From Calendula officinalis (lineage: Eukaryota; Streptophyta; Magnoliopsida; Asterales; Asteraceae): a DNA stretch of 64,000 bases. Below are positions 57,829-64,000 of this stretch, in pieces. The notes under the pieces were generated by a model. It made no database searches and was not told where the DNA came from. It saw only the letters and a list, made by a program, of their open reading frames with translations. Position 1 is the stretch's first letter; the number at the start of each line of letters is the position of its first letter. The DNA lies in contig OY970828.1 of NCBI GenBank assembly GCA_963853835.1, positions 1,727,501 through 1,791,500 on the forward strand. Reading direction: 5' to 3'. A program made the translations under genes and the position numbers.

Positions 57829-58997
57829 TTCAACTAACTTTAGTACTTTAATTTAAATCTCAAAACCTATAAAAAATTTCATATTATTTTATTATTTACC
57901 TAATTTTTTGACAAATAACTTGTTTTTCCTGTTCGACTGGCCGGTTAAACCCCATTTTTATGACAAGTCGGTTGTTTCCAACAGAGTTATAACCACCACT
58001 CTAATCTGCTTATTCCAATTGTCTACCCTCCTATTTTCAGGTTTGACCGGATTTTTAAAACATTATGCGAGTTTAACCACCACTGTGTCATGGCCCAACC
58101 ACTCATGGCAAGCTTGCAAGGAGCATCGGTTTTATTCTATCCTGATTAGGCCTTGGCCCAAGATTTAAGTTAAATACCCACTCATGAGTAATGAGACCAC
58201 ACTTCTTTTAATCTAACTCTGGGCCTCCAAATTAAGTTGTTATCTTGCTGTTCAGAAATATATAATTAAAAAAGCCCACAAATTAATAAAACTGAATGCC
58301 ACAGGTATCGACCTTTGAATTTCGAAACATAATTACGAACACATATTATCAAAACTTTGAAAATTGATTTGTTTGATTCAGGTGATTTTGATTTCTTGAT
58401 TTTGACTATGAGTATTATTACGATTTATGAATTTATCGTGTATGAATCAATAATTTAGTGATTGGGTTGTTGTTCCAATTAAAACTAAAATCAAGTACCA
58501 TCGATGTCCAAGAGTAGTAGCCTATGACTTACGCTAGCTATGGTGAACCAGATATTAACGCGACAATGCCAATATCAAACATTAAAATTGGATGTGGTCC
58601 GTTTGTTGTATAATAATTTATTATTATTATAATGAATTTTGTTATTTATGTCTACTATTTGTGTCTACTCATGTGTCTATCAATTTGATAATGACAAATG
58701 TCAAAATCAAGAGATGATATGAAGAGAGCGAATTAGTGGATGAAACATGTCAAGTTTAAAAGTAGGTAGACATATGGATAATTACAAATGGTAGACACAA
58801 ATATCATTTATCTATTGTTATATTATCATTATAATTACGTACTATTATTATTGTACGAGATGAAATTTCTAACACGAAAATAGATGTATCTAAATGAATG
58901 GACCTTAAGACAAATCGTGTCTCATATATTTTCCATGATTCACTAGCAATATAAAAATACCGAATAATTGTAGAAAGTAAGGTATAGTATGCTCTCA
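57829..58997. promoter_or_regulatory. SRK-4 upstream region
   Basis: Nearly identical to the SRK-3 upstream region, including the in-frame ATG nine bases before the usual start. Confidence 0.5.
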
Positions 58998-61900
58998 ATG
59001 GAGGGAGCCATTATATTCATTTTCTTTTATTTATTTTCGTTTCACAAAATCCATGCTGCTGAACTCACCACCATTTCAGGTTCACAGCCCTTGACAGATG
59101 GAGACACGTTGGTCTCCGAGACCGGAACCTTCGAGCTCGGATTTTTCAGGCCAGATGGCTCGGAGAACAAGTATCTTGGTATTCGGTACAAGAAAATATC
59201 CGTTAAAACGGTGGTTTGGGTTGCTAATAGAGACCGCCCGCTTGCCGGTGTATCACAACTTATGTTAACGGTTTCTGATCTCGGAAACCTCGTACTCTAC
59301 AATGATACCCGCATGATTTGGTCGTCCAACACGACGATGATATCAAGAAACGCAACTGCAAAGCTTCACGACACCGGGAATCTAGTCTTGGTTGACCGAC
59401 ACGAGAAGGTGATCTGGCAGAGTTTTGATTATCCAACTGACACACTCCTGCCAGGAATGAAGTTAGGGAGAGATTACACAAGGGGTATCGAATGGCATCT
59501 ATCATCATGGAAAAGTAGTCAAGATCCCGCCCGAGGTGAATTCACGTGGGGACCGGTTGCACGTGGTTACCCCGAAAGCAAACTAAAAGAAGGCTCGATG
59601 GTTAAATTTCGGGGTGGAGCATGGCGTAATCAACGTTTCACCGGGGTTTCCATATTTAGTAAGAACCTTACGTTTTGGTACGATGTTGTAATTAGCAAAA
59701 ACGAGGTGTCTTTCGGTTATAATCAAGAAGATAGTCCTGTTCTATCAAGGGTCACCTTAAACTCCTCGGGTGATCTAGTAAGTTCGGCGTGGGTAGAAGA
59801 CGGTGGTTCGACGTGGAAGGTTGTTGTGTCGTTTCCGAGAGACGTATGCGATAGATACAACATTTGTAGTGCTTATGCAAGTTGCAACCTTAATATGATC
59901 CAACAATCTTGTTCTTGTCTTGATGACAAAAAATTCGTGCCAAGAAACGAAAAGGGGTGGGAAATGGCTGATTGGTCGGGTGGTTGTGTTAGGCGAACAC
60001 CGTTGGCCGATTGCAAAAACGGATCCGACGGGTTTATCAAGTACACTAATATAAAATTGCCGGACACCGAGAACACCGGGTATAACATCACAATGAATTT
60101 GAAAGAATGTGAGGCAAAATGCTTAGAGAATTGTAGTTGTATGGCTTATGCAATCCCATATGCAAGCTTTGAAGGAAGGGGTTGCTTGCTTTGGTTTAAT
60201 GATCTCATAGATCTCAGAGTACTTCCAGAAGGCCAAGGAGGTAGAGATATTTTTGTAAGAATGGCTTCCTCTGAATTAGGTAAAAATTCATTATATAAAA
60301 ATCGTTTCTTGTGTTGCAAATTTAAAGTTGTTGCTATGCTAATATCATACAGTTTCACAATCAAGTCTCGAGAACAAGGGCGACGGAGCGAACATAAGAA
60401 TCATATTGATTGTAATCTTTTTGGGACTTCTTCTCATAGGCATCGGTATTATATCGGTTTGGTTTGTACGGAGAAAAAAGAATCATACCGATCTAATGGT
60501 CGAAGGTAAGCACTTGCGTGATTTCGATACTAATGTCTCGAAGCACCACGAAGAAGGCATGGAGCTACCGTTATTTAGCTTCTCGACAATAGAAACCGCC
60601 ACTGCAAGCTTTTCTCCGGATAGTAAGATTGGAGAGGGTGGATTTGGACCGGTTTATAAGGTAATACTAATTTTTAATTTGCATGTAAGCATGCCACTTA
60701 ATTATACTTAAAGATATAAATGGAAGTTACCTAGTTTATAATCACAGGGCCCTGAAAGTTTTTCAGGGCCCTAGGTGAATATTAATTTTGGGCCCCTATC
60801 ATAATTGTAAAAATAAATATTGACTCATTTTCCCATCGCCTTCACATTTACATAACAGTACTAGAGCAGAGTTGCATGAACATAAAAAGTTGATAAACTT
60901 TGACTTACTTAAAAAATAATGAAGGATTTGAAAATTATCGGCCCCCAATTTAATATTTTGCAATAGGCCCGAGACTACAATTTATACCTTAGGGCCGACA
61001 CTGTTTGTTGGGTCTCAAATGTTGTAATCAATATCAATAGTCTAGGGATCATTTATGTATTTAATCTAAACTTAGGCTAGGTATATATAGTTAGTCTAAC
61101 CTAATTTGCAATCAACATTTGCCCTAATTTGTAACCTTCCTATACAATGCAAAGTGTTCATATTCTAATTTCTATCTAAATCCTTCTAATTTCTAATTGT
61201 TCTTGCTAAATCTATAGTTCAATACTTGAATCTTAACCTACACTGTTTTTAATTTGTAATTTGTATAGTTTTTCACATTGCAAATTGTAATATTCAGGGT
61301 CGGCTAGAAGAAGGGCAAGAGATCGCGGTTAAGCGTTTATCCAAATACTCAAGCCAAGGAGTCGATGAGTTCAAGAATGAAGTCATTTGCATTTCAAAAC
61401 TTCAGCACCGGAATCTTGTGAAGCTCCTCGGTTGTTGCATACAAGGAGACGAGAAGTTGTTGATCTATGAGTACATGCCAAATAGAAGCTTAGATTCATT
61501 TGTTTTTGGTCAGTAAAAACTACATAATTTCTAGATTAGTTTAAATTTCATAACTATTCAAATGAATATCTAAATCAACATATGTTACATTTAGATAAAA
61601 CAAAAAACGCGCTTCTTGATTGGCCAAAGCGCTTCAACATTATCAACGGAACTGCTCGAGGACTTGTTTATCTGCATCAAGATTCACGATTAAGAATCAT
61701 TCATAGAGACCTAAAAGCTAGCAACATCCTACTAGATCAGGACATGAACCCTAAGATATCCGACTTTGGCATAGCTAGAAGTTTTGGAGGAAACGAAACC
61801 CAAGCAAACACCGAAAGAGTTGTTGGCACATAGTAAGCCATGGAACCTACATGTCGTTATATTTACCGTTAATTCATTAGTCTTTTCTCATAAGTATAAA

Positions 61901-62499
61901 TGTATAATCATGATCAATGCAGCGGTTACATGTCCCCAGAGTACGCCCTAGATGGTATTTTCTCAATAAAGTCAGATGTATTTAGTTTTGGCGTTTTGGT
62001 GCTTGAGATCGTGAGTGGCAAGAGAAATAGGGGTTTCATCCAACCCGAGAACGACAATAATCTCATCGGACATGTAAGTTCACTAGTCATGATATAAACT
62101 ACTTATTTAATCACTCGTAGAGATTGACAAATTATAATCATCATCTCACATAAGTATTGATTAACTAATAATCTAATTTTTCACTATATTTAGACATGGA
62201 CTCTATATAATGAAGGCAGGTCAATGGAACTACTAGATTCAAGTTTAGCCGAATCCTGCAATCCACCCGAAGTTTTACGATCAATCCAATTGGGGTTGTT
62301 ATGTGTTCAACAAAATGCGGTAGACAGGCCAAATATGTCATCGGTGATTATGATGTTGGGCGGTGAAAGCCCGTTGCCGCCACCAAAGCAGCCGGCATTC
62401 TTCATGGAAAGGGACTTACTTGTTGCCGACTTTTCTTCAAGCACTTATGCAGGTGGTTCAGTCAACGGTATAACGGTTACGGATGTAGTTGGTCGATAG
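58998..62499 (+). CDS. SRK-4: G-type lectin S-receptor-like serine/threonine kinase
   Basis: Six exons: 58998-60279, 60353-60660, 61298-61508, 61595-61832, 61923-62073 and 62194-62499, 831 codons plus stop. The domain order is as in SRK-2. Kinase motifs HRDLKASN, DFG and MSPEYA are intact, and NLIGH keeps the Gly that is Arg in SRK-2 and SRK-3. Distinct residues include ISKNEVSF, CSCLDD and NITMNLKE. Intron 1 is only 73 bases and has no stop in the exon 1 frame, so a retained intron would give a 506-residue chain without the kinase. Intron 2 lacks the MITE and instead contains a solo LTR. It is predicted to be a plasma-membrane receptor; ligand unknown. Confidence 0.92.
61006..61242. mobile_element. 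Solo LTR in SRK-4 intron 2
   Basis: 237 bp starting TGTTGGGTCTC and ending AACCTACA, flanked by the 5 bp duplication CTGTT (61001-61005 and 61243-61247). SRK-2 and SRK-3 have the empty site GACACTGTTTTTAA. It contains a TATATATAG box. The parent family is not identified. Confidence 0.88.
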
Positions 62500-62977
62500 A
62501 AACTTTAGGCTCACGTTAAATTATTGTATTTAATTTGCATGTGACCGTCACACTCGGGGTAACCATGGTCATAGGTCATGGAATTATTGTACATATGTGT
62601 GGTTTGTTTTAAACCTAATTAATATCTTGTCAAAAGGTGGTCCCAAATTTATGGCAAATCATACCGTGATCATGTGGCGCTGAAATGATCTTATAAATAT
62701 AATATGTTCAATTTCTTTTTTTCTATATAAATATTACAAGATGGCTAAGGGAAGGTTCATAAATAGATATGATAATAGTTAGTGTGGCAATTACCGAACC
62801 TTCTGACGAACTACCGAGGTTTAACAATCTAGTTCACCTTAGCAAGTTTAGATGAGTGTTTTTATACTTGATTTTTAATTGTTTATTATACGAAAAAATT
62901 GTCTTTCAAGTATATGCTTGTTGTCCTACTCATATATGTACGTATAAATGTATAATCTCCTATAGTGGTTTCCCAAG

Positions 62978-63496
62978 TGTTGGTTCCGGCTTTCGTAGTT
63001 AACAGCAGGATGGTTCCAATGGTGATTTCTGCAATCCATGAACAGCTCTAGTCAAAGGGTTCCCAGGGTTGATCCCCGTAGGAACACTCCGACGCTCAAA
63101 TTAGTGTTTATACGAATGGATTGTTTTAGTAATCAATGTAAATCGAGAGGGTTAGGTTTAAGTATTTAATGCGTAATGTCATGAATACCTGGAAGGTGTC
63201 AAAGGACACCTTTTATAGCTGAGCCGTTTGAGCGGGAAGACAAAGCTTCTTCCCTTGGACCAAGGCTTTGGCGAGACCACCGGACAAAAGAATCGATCGC
63301 CCGAGCTTTCACTCAAGCCGTCCTCGAGCTCCGATCGCATTTAATGCGCTCTTGCTTCGATGTACTTTATCCGGAAATTGCGTTCAGCACGTTAACTATT
63401 GTTGGGATTCGTTTAGAGTCGTTCGTCATGGCGTAACCATCCATCCGGTTCCGGAAACCGTCCGGATGGAAGCTCAATATAGGTTATATCTCATTA
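62978..63496. mobile_element. Solo LTR in the SRK-4 3' flank
   Basis: 519 bp starting TGTTGGTTCCGG and ending CTCATTA, flanked by CCAAG (62973-62977 and 63497-63501). The terminal A/T change at one end suggests age or a slightly wrong boundary. It is inserted at the same base as the hAT element in the orphan flanks. The small frame at 63268-63549 is not a gene. Confidence 0.7.
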
Positions 63497-63807
63497 CCAA
63501 GAAATTAAATTTGTCCTTGAAGCGTATACTTGTCTTTTGGTATATGTAAAGATGCATAGCGCGAATTTTTTTAATAATGCTCCCATGAAAAAATGGACTA
63601 CAAAATTTTTCGGGATTTATTTATTATAAAAACAGAGAGAAAAAATGGATTACAAAAGGAGTCGAGAAAAGTCGATCTCAATGACCTAAAAAGGGAGTTT
63701 TTGATTCATGTAGATTGAAGCTCAAATTGCTCGAAAGTACTCGATTCATTGGAAACCATGATAAATTAAGTAAAATTTGATCTACTCTCAATTTGAGATC
63801 TTGATAA

Positions 63808-64000
63808 TGTTATTTTCTGTAATTGGATGATCTATTTCATTAATCGAGTCCCTATTTATACAGGGAAAATACATGTAACAGCTAAGGAATAATTACAGGG
63901 ATTACAACATAATTAAAGGCTAATATTCTATAATTGATTGCAGTATATTCTATACTTGATTGCAGTAGATTATTTCGGTTAATACTCCCCCGCAGTCGAA
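63808..64000 (-). mobile_element. Start of another LTR retrotransposon, cut by the window edge
   Basis: SRK flank homology stops at 63807 and TGTTATTTTCTGTAATTGG begins. After about 177 bp, GGTTAATA is followed by CTCCCCCGC, which on the minus strand is a purine tract (GCGGGGGAG). This looks like the 3' LTR of a minus-strand element extending beyond the window. Confidence 0.6.

Noticed and set aside
29600..59600. The 15 kb repeat as a pure assembly error
   Set aside because: Scattered substitutions and the mosaic SRK-3 argue for real copies, although read depth would be needed for certainty.
60280..60509. C-terminal extension of the first SRK-4 frame as the real end of a short protein
   Set aside because: It reads through intron 1 and the membrane exon in the wrong frame. 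Splicing at 60279/60353 restores the helix and kinase as in the paralogs.

Overview
The window is nuclear DNA of a flowering plant, most probably a eudicot. The signs are spliced genes with GT-AG introns, an S-domain receptor kinase cluster, and CACTA, Helitron, hAT, Stowaway-type, Ty1/copia and Ty3/gypsy elements. A copia element of SIRE/Maximus type carries an extra 3' ORF that resembles proteins commonly annotated in Asteraceae genomes, so Asteraceae is my tentative family guess (inference only).

Layout. 1-3050 holds a broken CACTA transposase. 3803-4800 (minus) is a four-exon mitochondrial-type glycine-rich RNA-binding protein gene with a probable 5'UTR intron. A Helitron 3' terminus ends at 7077. 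7262-7400 is a relic of an S-domain kinase transmembrane exon. 7495-10305 is a non-autonomous LTR retrotransposon with a 5 bp target-site duplication. In place of gag/pol it carries fragments of two host genes: a P-type Ca2+-ATPase (ECA type) and a WRC-domain protein. 10847-26472 (minus) is a complete S-domain receptor kinase gene (SRK-1). Its last exon is split by an 11.4 kb copia element (11067-22499) with nearly identical 618 bp LTRs.

From 29 to 62.5 kb three plus-strand S-domain receptor kinase genes lie in tandem: SRK-2 (29053-32575), SRK-3 (44020-47554) and SRK-4 (58998-62499). Each has six exons and an open reading frame of about 830 codons across the junctions I placed. SRK-2/SRK-3 and SRK-3/SRK-4 are separated by nearly identical spacers in a 14,978 bp repeat. 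Each spacer holds a rearranged Ty3/gypsy remnant (gag, inverted LTR pieces), a second orphan copy of the SRK 3' flank with an hAT-type element, and a Helitron-like 5' end. SRK-3 is a mosaic: SRK-4-like 5' flank and N-terminus, SRK-2-like later exon 1, an SRK-4-like patch in exon 2, and SRK-2-like sequence after that. This fits unequal crossing-over inside exon 1 plus gene conversion. Insertions also distinguish the copies: a MITE in intron 2 of SRK-2 and SRK-3, a solo LTR in intron 2 of SRK-4, and a TTA microsatellite and an upstream ORF only in front of SRK-2.

The host genes do not form a pathway. The window is a fast-evolving receptor-kinase cluster shaped by transposons, next to one conserved organellar RNA-binding protein gene. 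The observations I rate highest are the gene-capturing LTR element, the chimeric SRK-3, and an unexplained short motif (CAGTAGTA and variants) spread through coding and non-coding parts of the copia element and shared with the gene-capturing element.
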